Of a stretch of 64,000 nucleotides of DNA, positions 29,936 through 43,700 are shown in pieces (position 1 is the first letter of the stretch; each line of letters opens with the position of its first letter). Both the position numbers and the translations under genes were made by a program. This stretch comes from Lingula anatina. Its lineage: Eukaryota; Brachiopoda; Lingulata; Lingulida; Lingulidae. The DNA lies in contig NW_019775569.1 of the NCBI RefSeq assembly GCF_001039355.2, positions 627,113 through 691,112 on the forward strand, read 5' to 3'. The notes below the pieces were generated by a model, which saw only the letters and a list, made by a program, of their open reading frames with translations, did not search any database and was not told the DNA's origin.

Positions 29936-32900
29936 TAGACAGAAAGAAAAGAATCAAATCATTCAAGTGTATATCATTTTCATACTGTCACGATCGTATT
30001 ATCCTAACTCTCGCCGTCCTCATTTTGCTGAAATATATTTGTTGGATGCAATAAATAAATAAATAATACATAAATAATGTATTAAGGTATATAAATGAAA
30101 TTAAAGTAAAATTCTAAACATGAATGAAAACTTATAGCATACCACATTTTTAATCATGTTTTTCATAATTTGCTCGTTTTTAATTTTGTTCACATCAACA
30201 ACAAAAAGATAAAGTCTAAAAAAATTATGAATAATAAACAAAATTAATTGCTAAGAGCAATCCCCACATAATTTTTCCTCCCCTAAATACGCGAGCAACC
30301 GGCGCAAGGGCATTCCCTCAGCCGTATCATTACAAAGCAAAGGCAGATTGTAAATTTCAAACACAAAAACCAAGAACAGATCGTATACAACCCACATAGC
30401 CGGCATGGGGACAGAAGGACAGGGAAATTGTGAAGTATGGAGACGGGTCTTGAGATTTATTGGAATTAACAGATGGCGACTGACGGTGCGGCTTCCGCCA
30501 TCATGGACGCTTAATTAGTGACGTAATCATTACTCGTGCCCGTAACGTAAGGCGACAACTGGTGGAATGTTGACCTGATGCCTGGAGTAACTGAAGACTG
30601 AGACCCCACATCTATGGAGATTGACACAATTTAATCACCCAAATCATAAGAAAGAGTGGAAATTCTTTTTGGCGTTTAATTCTTTATTCCTCTCCTTTCT
30701 TCAATATTTTAATATTATTTTTTTCCTTTGTCACTTGGTTGCTCATTTTTGTTTGCAAATCTAAATTAATTCAGCTACCAAGTATATAACAAATGGTTTA
30801 TAAATGTAGTACGTAGTTTCTAACATCTACATTTTCACAATATTATTATCTATCAGGGATATCTGCCCACAACTCACAAATTGATTATTTTATCAGTTTT
30901 AAGAATAATGTCATAAACATGAATTTTAAATCAAACACAAAAGCTTGCTTGGAGTCTGAGTTTTGCTTTTCCATTAAATAAAGCAAACGGAATTATACAT
31001 ATATTTGATTACGAACCCACCAAACAATAGTTGACAAAACAATCCAATTCAAGTTAAAAGGCTGCATAAAATGATTGCCTGTCGCAATGCTACAAAGATC
31101 TATAACAAAATGGAAACGTTTGAACAATACAAATAATTGTGTATAATTATTTTGAGATGATAAATTTGCAAAAATATGGTTTCACGAAGCACATGATAAT
31201 GACAAGTTTGTTGTGTAAATCCGCTTTTAAATTAATCCGAACAATCGGATTAATTCTGCGTATTAACGTTCTTAATTAATGGAGTTTGACGTTAAACGTG
31301 TAATTATCAAAGGGGACTTATAAGGAGATTTTAAGGAAGCAAATGATTAATCAATTTAAAACCAGCAAGTTAAGTGCAATTCAATTAAAATGATTTAACC
31401 TAAATGGCTATTTTGATAAAGAAAAGACGAATACTATTATGGTTTAAAACTATTCAGGAAAAAAAAAAGATAAATAGGCCAGTTTTTTAGCTAACTTCAT
31501 TAGAACGCTTTTTGATAATATATCAATTCATCATTTCATATCGAGCCTAGCTTTCTGCATCCTGCTTAATTTTTTGTTGCTTTCGAGGGAACTACACGAA
31601 GTCTAATATTTTCAAAAATTATAAGAAATGTAAATTAATATAAATGTTAAAAATCAACATATTTCATTATTAGTGCTAATTGATTAATTTTTTTTATTTC
31701 GAGACAAATTCAAAATAAGAACTGTTCGTAAATTTGTAAATGTTGCTTACAAATTTCTTTTTTAAATTGAAAGAAAAAATTTATACGTGTTGTGGCGTGT
31801 TTTAAGAGATCAAAAGATACATTTGAAGCTGTTGAACTTCATCTGTCATTGCCATGCTCCATGTACTACCATGGAAAATCATATTTATAAAGAATTTAGA
31901 AAGAAAATTGAAGTTTTATTGCAAGTGTGTAAGTAATATGCATAGCGATCGCAATCGTTCCTCGTCTCCTAAGCTAAGAGGAATACTTATCGTCAGAAAA
32001 GATCACGATTCGAGCGCAGTCAGACAAATTGCTTGGCACTGAACATGAAATTAATGATTTCGTCGATTTGGGGAAGTTTTTGTGTATCAATCAGTCAAGA
32101 GATTCTTGATACATAGTTCTGATAGCAAAGCCATGCTCATGGCCAACGTATTGGGAACTTCAAATTGATCTTATGCCTTGGGATATATGGTTAGAAACAG
32201 TGAACATGTAAATCTCTGCGATAATTAAAAAGGCCCCGTTTGTAGTTGAGAAAAGGTAGGGCGACCGTGTTCCCGGTGCTTTACCGGTTTAGTCATCAGC
32301 GTAAACCATGGGGCGATAAAACCCATGATAACCAACGCTGCTCTTTCAATAAAACCCTTAAACACAAACATGATGAGCGTCGGTGCCTTTGATCACAAGG
32401 CGCTATGTACAAGACTTCTGAAAACAGCACTACGGCAGATTTCACACTAAAGAGTTGATAAGCGTCTTTCACGGGGAAGAAGGAACCAATGTGCCTCGGG
32501 GGAAAACACCGCGTATTAGCAGGTGAAGACTGGCGAGGGTGACGGGAAACAATGGCCATCCTCGCATGCCCAGCCAGCCTGGCGATAGTCCCTCCTGTTC
32601 CCTCGAACGCCGACATAACTATTATGCCACAGCCCCACGTCCACTGTCTTTGATCACATAATTACGACATATAAAAATTAAGTACCAGTTGGGAGATGAA
32701 ATGGTGAAGCCCATTACCTAGGCGCCGCTGCCATATACATATAACGCTTCTGACCGCTAGGATTTTGGGGCTTTATTAGCCCTTTCCGTTCCCTTTGATA
32801 TTCCTTTGATTTTCATTATTAGGTCCTATTTTACACCCGGTCTGGAGTGATATTAAAGTTATTTATCGCCCTTCTACAGATGACGTCCATGGCGGTCCTC

Positions 32901-35900
32901 CTGTAGTAAAATAATTCCTTTGAGCACTCGTCAAAAGTTTTTTTCTGAAGACAGTAAAAAAGGTGAACTAATACACAGTAAACATTTCCCCGTGAGTACT
33001 ATTAAAATTTTCTATTATGATTTTTATTGAATAATGGCAGTTAATTGTGGAAGCGCAGTTTTACAGTGTAATAATTTTTTAATGGAGTTCTTTTGAAAAA
33101 ACAAAACAAAACATTTTCAGGCCTGAGCGCGAATTAGTACCTTTTACATAAGAGCTTATTTGTAAAATTACCTTTAATTAAAAAAAAATTAGATACCCTC
33201 TGTTTTTTAGGGGTGTAAGTAGGTGCGGAATTTATATAGTACTTATGTTTCCTTTAAGTATTCTGATTTTTTAGTATTCTTGATTTTTTGGGGTAAGGTT
33301 GAGTCTGACATCAATCCCCGGGTGCGTTTTTTACGAGCAGTGTGTGTGTTAATACACCACGCAGATGTAAAATATTTATGTCGCTTTAACGCCCAAAAAG
33401 ACATCCGATGATTGGGTTGGATTTTATTATGTAGATACTTTCTACACCCAATAAAAACTTCACACGTGCTAAAATGAGCGGAAAAGACGTTTGCCGTGGG
33501 TAAGGGCAAGTTAATAAAAAAAAAAAATACTCCCAGTCACTCTATCAATCACTCATTGGGAAATATGGTAAATTGCAATTTGATACTAAAAAAGAGTTGC
33601 CAGGAGTTAGAACTCAATGCTAAACTGGAAGTTTAAAAATTCTATTTGGTTTTGACTGAATTTGTTGCTCTCTTGTCTCAAGGAAAACAAACTCATGTCT
33701 TGTTAAATGCTTAAATGTGAAAATTTTGGAGCGATTGACACTTACTAATATCTATTGTTTTTCAGTAACAAAGTTTTAGATCCTTTGCCATTTGGAGAAA
33801 ATCCTGTCATCTTTATGTATTTTTTTCTGCCTCAGTTGTTTCCTAAATGTGTGTACTTGAGGAATCACAGAGATAATTTATACTTCTGTGATAGAAATAT
33901 ATCTTTTTTGAAAAATTCATTTTCCTGTACAATGTCTTTCTCTTTACAAGAAGGGGTTATCTAAAAAAATAGTTCCTGAACAGCAAGGGCAATATCTGTA
34001 AAAAATAAAAGATATCATACAAATGATGAGTTATTTCGAACAGGAAATAGGCCTACAAGTACATGTAGAATAACACTGTATGTCATGGAGTATCGCGACG
34101 CGGTAAAATATTTTTCAATCCAGTTTAGTATCTATGCTTCGGCATGACCATTATTATCTGGATTAACTCAATATGCACACGGACATCTTTTTCTGTCATC
34201 ATTTTATCTCATAAATGATTTGTTTAAATATGTTAGCTGGTTTTAGAGCGGTCTAGTTATTCCATAGAGCGATGTAAAGTGCATTTTCAATATTAGACAA
34301 AGGCCAGTAAATTACTTCTATTTATTCTCTTCATATTTCATTACTCACTTAAAAAAAATTGCTTTAGATTTTCAAAAAATTTGGAAAATGTGTTCTATTT
34401 TGATTGCCAATCCCTTTAAATTATTTGAAGATAGCTCGACATAGTTTTATCTGTTTCCAGTTATTTTAATTTTCTTAACGACAGAAGAAAAATAAAAATA
34501 ATTCATTTCTCACTACGGCGTGATCTATACTTATCACACAACAGCTGATGGCCAAATAGATCTTAATTCTTAGAAATGAATTTACAATAAATTCGCAATT
34601 TCTGTCCGTCCTCCTGTAAAGATCTTAATTATAATCCTCAACAAACGCAAATAACAGATGGCCAGTATTTTATACGGCTGCTACTAAGAAATAACCCTCA
34701 CATTTTGGGTCCATCAGCAATCTGCTATCCATTTTATCCTTACACTTTACTTTATTTTTCACATTACATCGTATGTCTTATTTATCGTAACACATATCTT
34801 TATGTTGTGACTTTTTGTTTGATTTTCAAAGAGAGTTTCCACCAATTTTGGGAGATAGTATTTTTATTTCGAGAAGCAAAACCGACGTTTTGAATGTAGT
34901 TATCCGTAATGGCGAAGCCTTCTCACGAGTCAATGATTCACCGGAACAATGCAATCTCACAGACATTTTATGAGGCCAGTGTAAACAGTGATAAGTTAAT
35001 TAATAGAATCACCACGCTTGGATTTGATCGTAACTCAAATAACCACGACGTAATTCCAATCTAATTACGGAGGGCTGAAGACCGAAGGTAACAAAGGGGT
35101 CTTTCTATCATTTAGCTGTAGGTAACACTTCATATTAATTTTTTTATAGACACGAAAGGTGAATTATCTAACTGAAATTACAATTTTATCTGGCATTTTC
35201 AAACAGGTTGGCATTTTATTTGTATAAAATTTGTTAAGGAATTCATTCTTCGTCTTTTATATCTACTGGTCCATCGAACAATCAGCACATTTAATATATC
35301 AGTGTTTTTTGTATGCTTTCACCTAAATTGCCGTTTTAATACACTGTTAGCGTCTATTCGAAAGAATTAACAATTTCCGATTTATAATGCAGATTCAAAT
35401 TGTAGGCATTGCTAAAAGAGTCGTATTTTCTACATTAATACAACTATGTGGTCTATATTGCAGAGCAGACAATATCGAGGTCAAATGATTTTGGTCCAAC
35501 TTACTTAAATAGTGTATTTGAAAATTAATCATTAATCAATTTGCTTTCCATTGAAAAAAAATCTTGTTTCCTTTTAAAATTATTGTATTTTAGCAATTTA
35601 TTTCGACAAAGATGACGTAAGGTAAACATCTCATTTGAAATTGAAATTAAATCTAAAATATTGAAAAAAGTATAATGGTATAAAATATGAATCAAACTTT
35701 TGTAAAAAGGCGAGGAATATTATTGGGACCAACGAGAACCTAAAAAAAAAAAAAAAAAGAAAATCGAAAAACGTATCAAAAATAATCCACATGCCATTTC
35801 CTAACCATTACCATTTCCCACTGAGAATTAAACAAATAAAACCTTAATGGTGAACGGATCGAAGCCAATTCGCAGAATATCGTAAGTTAAAGCCATATCC

Positions 35901-37938
35901 ATCATCCTAACCATTAGAGCTAGGAAATCAGATCAGAACTGGATGTTAGACCCAAGTTTTGTCCGTGAAGCCTTTCTCCCCCCCCCCACTACGCCCCCTT
36001 CCCATTTCAAACCTGCCGTTCCACCGGACTATTTCTTTCTACGACCGTTTCCTCTTAATGTCTTTTTAATAGAGCGACTCTATTTAACGCTGTTAGTCCA
36101 AAGAAAACGCATTAGATAATATTACACCCTCGTCTCTCGTGAATGATAATATACTCATTTTTCATTAAAGCCATAAATTGTGTGTCATTGTTGGTCTTAA
36201 TGGTGAGCCCAGCTCCCAATTGGCAAAGATTAATAGACTTAAAAGGGAGGTGGAGGGGATTAATACGATTTTTATCAAACACAATTACCTTGTATTGATG
36301 CTTGCTCTAGGAACAAAACTATTACTCCATTGCGCCTATTTTCCACCCAATAATTATCTTTTTGACAGATAGACTTTATCTAATTGGATTCACTGAGAAG
36401 AATGAAAAAAAGGAGCAAGGCACGCATCTGGGCATCTGGAGCGCTCGTAGAGAAAGCATAGAATCTCCAAAGTTTGAACATGGATAAAAAAATAATTAAA
36501 CAGCTTCTGTGAAGATATGCACCGTGTTACAGAGGTGCCTGGAAACTCACTTCTCTGCCATCAATAAGCACCTGCCGTTACCATCTCCCAATTTTTACAC
36601 ATTAGACCGTGTGACAGGATGGTGCATGTAGTGCGTTAAGAACCGTAGTCCATGTCCCATCGCTCTGCATATAATAGGTGCCATTCGCCCCATGTACTGA
36701 CCCCAATATTTTCGACAAACCCTTAACACTACTAATCGTATGGAGCGCTGGACTAAGGACTACCATTTTTATAACGAGCACGCGTGGAGAGTAGAGTTTG
36801 AAAACGAAAAGTCTGGCACTCATCGAAAGTGAAGCTCGGAGTTGGGCCGTATCCTAGAAGGTTTTTTTCTCAGACATTTGATGTTACTATAACACTAACA
36901 AAGTGCCATGTATGGTTTGCTGCAGTATATATAAATATCGCTGTTCCATAGTGAGTCCTGGGTAGCTAAATATAGGCTACGTATATACATATCTTAGACA
37001 TTTTAATGATTAAAAAAATTAAATTTACACAATTTAAACAATTAGATTTAAAAAGTTGAAACTTTTCAACTACATCAGTCTTCAACACAGGAAGCAGGAG
37101 GCCGTGGAGAATACCCCGCTGCTGTTTTTTTAAGGGTCACGTCCCCACCTCTTTAAAAATTGCTTTTACGCGTCTGCAGTGTTACCTGTCTTTAAGCATT
37201 GATCTATCAAGTTAAACTTGTGTGTAAGAAGTTAAACAGACATCACTTTAGGTTGATTTTCAAGCGAAATTCTCATTTATGGTTTCTGTGATTTACCTAC
37301 AAAGCAGATCCGCACAGTCGAACAAAGTAAGAACAGGACCGGAGAACGATGCCAATGATTGTGTTAATTGAGACAGTACGAATGCTCCGACGCATTCAGG
37401 TGTGTGGTCGCTCACTTATAACGGTTAAATTTTAGACCCGAGACCTGTTGGGTTAAACAATCCTTGTAAAACATTTACATCACAAAATTGTCATTTTTTT
37501 CTGAGAATTTCAACAATTTTAATTCAATGATTTAGAAAAAAAATGGTTGCAAAATGTGTTGCGGTTGCAACCGTTTACTACTAGGCCTAGGCCCCTATAT
37601 CTCCCTGGATTTCGGCCGACAAAATAATGAATGCTCCAAAATTCTTTACGTATTTCGTGTAGTTTATACGTAGTGTAACAATGTTCAGCTCTCCTACTTG
37701 TACCTGAACTATTGTCGTCTGCAAAGTGAAGTCATTTTAGACGTGTTGTTTGAAAAAAAAATCCGTCAAAGGTTTGTGGAATTCATGATGCAATTGACGT
37801 TTAACGGTAAGAGCAGAGTATCATAACGCATTACGTTCTATGCGTAAGTACGATTATATATATGAGGTTATGTGCTGGAAAACAGAATGAACGTGGGGGT
37901 TTCACAATCCTGTTTGAGGCCTGGAATGATCGGATATT

Positions 37939-38113
37939 GATATCATGGGGCCGTAGCGATAGTCCGAAGGTTCAATAGTCCGAAGGTTCATTGGTCCGAA
38001 TGTTCACTATAGAACCTTCGGACCAATGAACCCTTGATTAAAAAATCGATGAAAATGTTACCACTTTTCGGACCAATGAACCTTCGGACTATCGAGACGC
38101 CCCCGATATGATG
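37939..38113. mobile_element. MITE-like element (about 157 bp) with TCCGAAGGTTCA repeats and 9-bp target duplication
   Basis: The termini at 37,948 and 38,104 are inverted (GGGCCGTAGCGATAGTCCGA left; GGGGCGTCTCGATAGTCCGA on the opposite strand at right). Inside, AGTCCGAAGGTTCA recurs in both orientations, giving a nested palindrome. The flanks are GATATCATG and GATATGATG, a 9-bp duplication with one mismatch. There is no coding capacity, so it would be a non-autonomous DNA element. Confidence 0.75.
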
Positions 38114-38499
38114 ACGTGCCATTTTTCCGTCAAACCTAGAATTCAAGAGTCGAATCCTAGGTCAAACATTCAAGAGAAAAGAGAAATTATTAAAAAGAGG
38201 GGACGTTTAAAATGTCCAGTAACACATTAACAGGGTTATTTTATGTGCTTTAAGCATGCCCATTTTTAGCTTTGTCAATACTTCTATTGCAATTGCATAT
38301 AAAACCTTATATTCGTAATAAGGTAGTACCATATATACTGTAGATAGTGCGTTTAGATTGGCTAATTTTTATATTATTAAAATAACAATTTTCATATTTT
38401 CATAACATAAAGATTAAAGGAATTGGTGTATTTTGTAGGTTCTTGTTATTCCAGGCATCTTGCTGATCGCCGACTCATTAAGTTCCTAAATGAGATTGA

Positions 38500-38530
38500 G
38501 ATCACACACACACTCACACACACAAACACA

Positions 38531-38581
<51 letters not shown>

Positions 38582-38597
38582 TGGGGTGGGGTGGGGA
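38500..38597. repeat. Composite (CA)n-(GA)n-(G)n microsatellite
   Basis: A CA-rich run passes directly into an AG run and then into G-rich GGGGTGGGGT sequence. A frame through it is an artefact of the repeat. Confidence 0.9.
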
Positions 38598-38929
38598 TAG
38601 GACCCTCAATTGTATTTACCATTTCTATAGAGACTTAACATGTTTTCTACCGATGCGGTATACATGTAAAGTGTTACGAGTATTCTTCCAAGGGCTTTAT
38701 TCACATTTTTTTTCGATGTGAGTTCTGTCATTCATGATAGGTAAAACAGTTTTTTCTCTTTAAAAAGGATTAATTTTCCTATCATCATTACGCACGTAAA
38801 ACCCATTTCACCATAATTTCATATATGCACAATTTTAAAGGAAATTATATAAATCTCTGTTATCGCATCTTAACACCCTGAGTTTTAGAGGACAAAACTG
38901 AAAAGCTGTGTACTGTTAAGGGCAGAGAT

Positions 38930-39095
38930 ATGTTGATAGAGGGTCATTTTGGGGTATTTTTGTTAACCGTGAATGCAATTTTTTTATTTCCCGAGATGCG
39001 TGAAACTTCCATATTAATTAGCGTGATCCGTGAAGCATCCCATTCCCGGGACTCGTGAATGCGGTTTTTTAGTCTTTGCCCTTCGTGAAACTTAC
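38930..39095. repeat. Degenerate GTGAA/CGTGAA-rich repeat
   Basis: Imperfect units built on CCGTGAATGC, GCGTGAAAC, CCGTGAAGC, CTCGTGAATGC and TTCGTGAAAC alternate with T-rich spacers about 25-35 bp apart. It directly precedes the inverted-repeat element at 39,097. Confidence 0.5.
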
Positions 39096-39096
39096 A

Positions 39097-39310
39097 CCCC
39101 ATTTCCATAGATTAGATCGACCTACTTTAGATCGACCTAACTCCCTGGGGGTTCACGCTAAATAGCTGTCAGCCGGGCGGACACGAAAGTTAATTACCTC
39201 CTTACAGCTTGTAGTAGGCGGGACGGACATTAAAGTCGGATTATCTGAAAGTAATCTAGTGAGACTCCCCGCGGGGATAGATCGATCTAAAATATATGGG
39301 AATAGAGCCT
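39097..39310. mobile_element. MITE-like element with imperfect terminal inverted repeats
   Basis: The left end CCATTTCCATAGATTAGATC and the right end, read on the other strand (CTCTATTCCCATATATTTTA then GATCGATCTA), match over about 30 bp with a few differences. The AGATCGACCTA motif is repeated internally. No reading frame is present and the target duplication is not clear. Confidence 0.55.
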
Positions 39311-40624
39311 AAATGTCATTATACTCGGTGATCCAGGATTTTCGACACGTATTATAAATGAGATATGAATTAAGTTTTATTTACTGTTATTTGTGAACTG
39401 ATGATTTTATTTCCAGTCAACGGTAATCCCCCTCCCCCCCTCCACCAAATGGGACTCGCATAATAGTAGAGGGGTGAGTTTCCAGTATCCTTTGAAACTC
39501 ATGGTGTATTAACATTATCACGTCCTCATTATTATCATTTACAGTTTAGGAAATGATGATATCGTGATTGTCAGGAAACTTCCTAAAATCATGTAATCAA
39601 TCTAATGTACTAATTCAACCAATTAAACTTTGACTTTTAATAACTTGCTAATAATTTGGGAAAATATGGGAGCTGTAAAGCTTACATCAGAAACGAAATT
39701 AACAAAGGGTTTGTAATAAATTGCTTGGCAGAGTGCCAGGCGGAGTTTTAACTTAAGAGGATAAAAAGCGTAGATACAAACTTTCAGACAGCAGAAGATA
39801 AGACTTCCTGGCGTGTTAATCTGTTTATCTGATTGTATTCAGCGAAAGTCCCAGTATCGTTAGTTCGCACTACCTAGGACGATAGTTTCATTGTGAACAC
39901 ACCCTTAGTTTCAAAAACCACGCGCTCAATTAGGAATTGATGTGACGTTTAAAGGGCTTCTATACGGGATTTTCACACCCAATCTATATAAATAGGGCAG
40001 TTTTCTCCTTTAGACTACTTCACTCTATGGTTTCTATGTTCTACCTGTTCCTGCACTCGGATTCGATGGTTAATCCACGTACTACAGTCTAATTAATTAA
40101 CTTAGTTTTAAACGAATCATGATTCATTAAGGCCGATATACAGTACAGCTTCCTGGTATTTCAGAAAGAAATATCAACATCAGGTATTTTTATTTGAAGA
40201 ATATGAGCGTTTTCAACGTCTGAACTGGGTAAGATAAGAAACTCTACATGATATTTATACATAAAATGTATGGCTTTGGAGCATTTCATACATATAAAGT
40301 ATGCATCTAGGCACCGAAAAATGACAGTCTGAACGCCCACCGACTACTATTAATATATCGCATATACTGTTAGACCAACCCCAGGAGCGACGATAGGAAA
40401 GCCACGCTGGTTAACAAAATATCCATTCAAACCGACCATCTGACAGACATGCCAGCCACAAACTGTTTATCATTTACGGACAGAAGCACCTATAGTGTGC
40501 AATGAGTAATAATACTGTACGACCCGCAGCTAATATCGCTCCCTTTCGGATATCCTGAAACGAGATCCTGTTTGTCCCGGACACGGTTGATTACAAGCGA
40601 GTTGAACGAACTTATTTTTGCACT

Positions 40625-40630
40625 TATAAA
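40625..40630 (+). promoter_or_regulatory. TATA box of the first cysteine-rich gene
   Basis: TATAAA lies 95 nt upstream of the ATG at 40,725, placing a likely transcription start near 40,655 and a short 5' UTR. Confidence 0.55.
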
Positions 40631-40724
40631 TCTAGGACGGAGTTAAAGTGTGCATTTAAGTTATAAGCAGCATCCAGAGCGTATAACTGAATTTTTGGGG
40701 ACCACGACACGAAAAGTTGCGAAC

Positions 40725-43700
40725 ATGGTAGCATATGTTGGGTTGACCTTGGTTTTAGTGATATCACTGCTGAGCGCTGGAGAGGTAAGACTGATGTTTT
40801 TTTTCTCTCTGTTCATCTCTCTCTCCCTCCCTGCCTCCCTCTCTCTCTCTCTCTCTCTCTCTCAAGTCATTGTTTATAGATATCTCAGGAAAAAGGGGAT
40901 TAAGCCATGACGATCAAAATATTTTCAATTACATAACATATTACTAGTCCTAATTAAGTATTTTTTTCTCTTACAGGCCCAGCGTGACCGATGCGTAAGT
41001 ACTGAACCTAGCAATATTAATAATATTCAACTAAATAACTTATTCATTAACATTTGACATTTAGTAGAACTTTAAAAATCTCCACTATGGGCAGGTTAGA
41101 ACATTTTAAAACATTTTAAAATGTCTTCAAAATAATTTTTTCATTTTATACCTTCCCCACAATAAAGTCTACTGGTCCGTTAATACTACCCTAGGTTCTA
41201 GATTCCGGTATTGTCAGCTCGATCTTGATTTCATATATAACCCATATCAACAATACCTACTAAAAGCGACTCCATCACAAGGTATATATTTAACAAGCTA
41301 GCTTTTACGTTGCTCTGACACTCAGGGTAGTTAATACAAACAGTATTTGAATGGGCACTTGTCCATCGTTCTTTATGTTATAGAAGAGTTGGGTGGTGAA
41401 TTGGGACAAAATTTTTTTAGCAGTGAAATGTATAAAGCAAAGGAATGAAAGAAATTAGATTTTGTGTCGTTTTGCTCGTCAAATATACAATTTACTTTAT
41501 GGAGGATCGAAGAAGAGGGTACTTTCGAAGCTCAGGGCAGCTGTGGCGTCCGTTGGATCAGCCAATGATGTTTAGCTATGTAAGGGCCCATTGCCAATGA
41601 AACTATCTACGTAGACCGATAGTTTCAATGGGAATAGCCCTAAAGCAACACAACTGTACATACAGTATATTTATGATATTAGTTGCCATTAATTACCAGC
41701 CATTTTCTTGAACACATATTTTACAGCGTCATTGCCGGCCGGGACAATCCTGCACCAAGCTGTACAGACGTTGTTACGACACGTGTCAAGTAAGGGCCTA
41801 TCCTTAAGTAATAAATAGACTGTTATATTATTACTATTATCATAATTCTTGCTAGTAGCTAGCGGTAAAAGCGTTTCCTTTATAAAGAAAAAAAGCGGAT
41901 AATGGTTTCATTTGCAAAGAGACAGATGCGCATGTGTATACATAATTTCATGTCTGACTCCTTACGCTATTCTGTGCCGTCAAAAAAACCTTCGGTTTGA
42001 ACAGTATTATTTTTTCTAGCTGTTACATAATTGATTGAAAAAGTCTTTTTCCAATTTTGCAACAGCTACGTGTACAAAATCATCTGGCAGAGAGTAGGTT
42101 TGGGTCGAGAAGAGTTGTTTTAATACGGGCATGTTCATTGTGGCGACTGCACATGTAAGATAAGCGGCTGGGTGAAATGGCTGACCTGTAGAAGCTAAGG
42201 CTGTAAACCACATATACATGTATGTCTGGGGTCGTTTCTTTCTAGTCTACACCACTGTTTTAGCAACAGATCAACGCATTTCATTCCTACTTGGTTGATT
42301 GCAGAAAAAGAAATTTGAAGAAGGAAAACTGTGTTTGAGTGTGACTTGTAGACGGTGACTCTGTAGAGACATGAGGAAAAAGAGACGCTGAAACTTAGAC
42401 TGATGTCGCTGAATTTGTTTCCACTTGTGTCAAAAAAACTGTTATAAGTTCATCCGGTTCATCCAGTCACGTAAATTGGAGCTTTTTCATTTCTTGTTTG
42501 AACGCAGGTTGATTAACAGTGATAGAGTAGTAATTGTAAAATTATGATGACTTTTGAATATTTTCAGCTGAAACAATGTCTGCCACACCAGCAGTGTAAG
42601 GATTCCAATGTGTTTGGGGCGTACTGTATGACTATTAGGAAGTGCTCGGTATGGCTCTTATAGTTCTGTACAATTTTCATAATTTAATATTTTTAAAGCT
42701 TATTAAGGTATCCGCAGTGACTTCTAAATTGAGTACCATTTTCCTTTGATTTAAGTTATTGTTAAATGTCAATTAAAAAAGAACAAATACGAAATATACA
42801 TTGGTACATTTTTTTTTCATATCGATACTTTTGATATGCCTCATAATTTAGTACAGTGGGGGATCGGGAGGAGGAGGAGAGTAAGGGGATTACCTGCCAC
42901 TTAGCTTTAGTGATACCCCTTTCTCTCTCTCAACAAAATAATGTAGTAAGCAAAAAGACGAAGAAAAATAAAACGCACAAATTTTTCACCCCCGTGCCCT
43001 ACACATTATAGAAGAAATTGGCCTCGTTTACTGGTCCACATCGACTCTTCATTGTGCCTCCCCCCTCCCCCCCACTCCCCCCCCCCCCCCGAGCCATGGA
43101 TCCGCCAGTGATCATTATAAAGGCCACCCTTTATCTCTTCCCAGCTGAAGACTTCGATTAATGTGTAATCAGGCATTGTTATTTTGCAGAACATGAATTG
43201 TGAACCCCATGAGATGTGTGTGGAGTTTCCAGACGGACCAACGTGCGTGCGAAACCCATGCTATGTAAGTACATGTAAATCTCCGCGTGTCTTTCTTTGT
43301 GTCGCCGCTTTTTCGTTATTTGAAGAAACTTCTTCAAAGGAGAATCGATAGTCTAGAGCTGGACACATTTTTTATTCTTTCAATCATATAGAGGAGCAAA
43401 AGTTTACGATAGTATGTCTAGCCACTACTACGTAAATGCATAGGCCCCCCTATATGTAATTAAAAAAATTTTTTTTCAGTTAAAACTCTGTCAGCCAGGT
43501 ATGAAGTGTGTTGTAAATGGCGAAATAGGCACGTGTGAACTGGACTTAGGGCCAGACGCCACAGAGCCAACCCCGACCACGACACCCACCTGCAGCGTAA
43601 GTAATTGCTACTAAATAGTGTAAATTGTAATCAGCTTAACTGAAAAAAGATATCAAATAGATAAACTTTATCGTTTTTGATCAAATATTTTAATATTTGA

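Larger units (their letters stand above)
28632..40620. other. Gene-poor 12 kb upstream of Evx
   Basis: No gene is recognised on either strand; reading frames here are short and lack domains or splice context. It holds a hairpin at 29,899-29,935, a TCF-type GATCAAAG at 29,779, two CCTTTGAT sites near 32,800-32,820, a poly(A) tract near 35,740, two inverted-repeat elements (37,948-38,104 and 39,097-39,310), a degenerate GTGAA-rich repeat (38,930-39,095) and a composite microsatellite (38,500-38,597). The proximal part must contain the Evx promoter and 5' UTR, whose limits I cannot place. Confidence 0.6.

Noticed and set aside
32296-32616. Minus-strand frame of about 106 residues upstream of Evx
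   Set aside because: No domain, no splice context and ordinary composition for chance; not supported as a gene.
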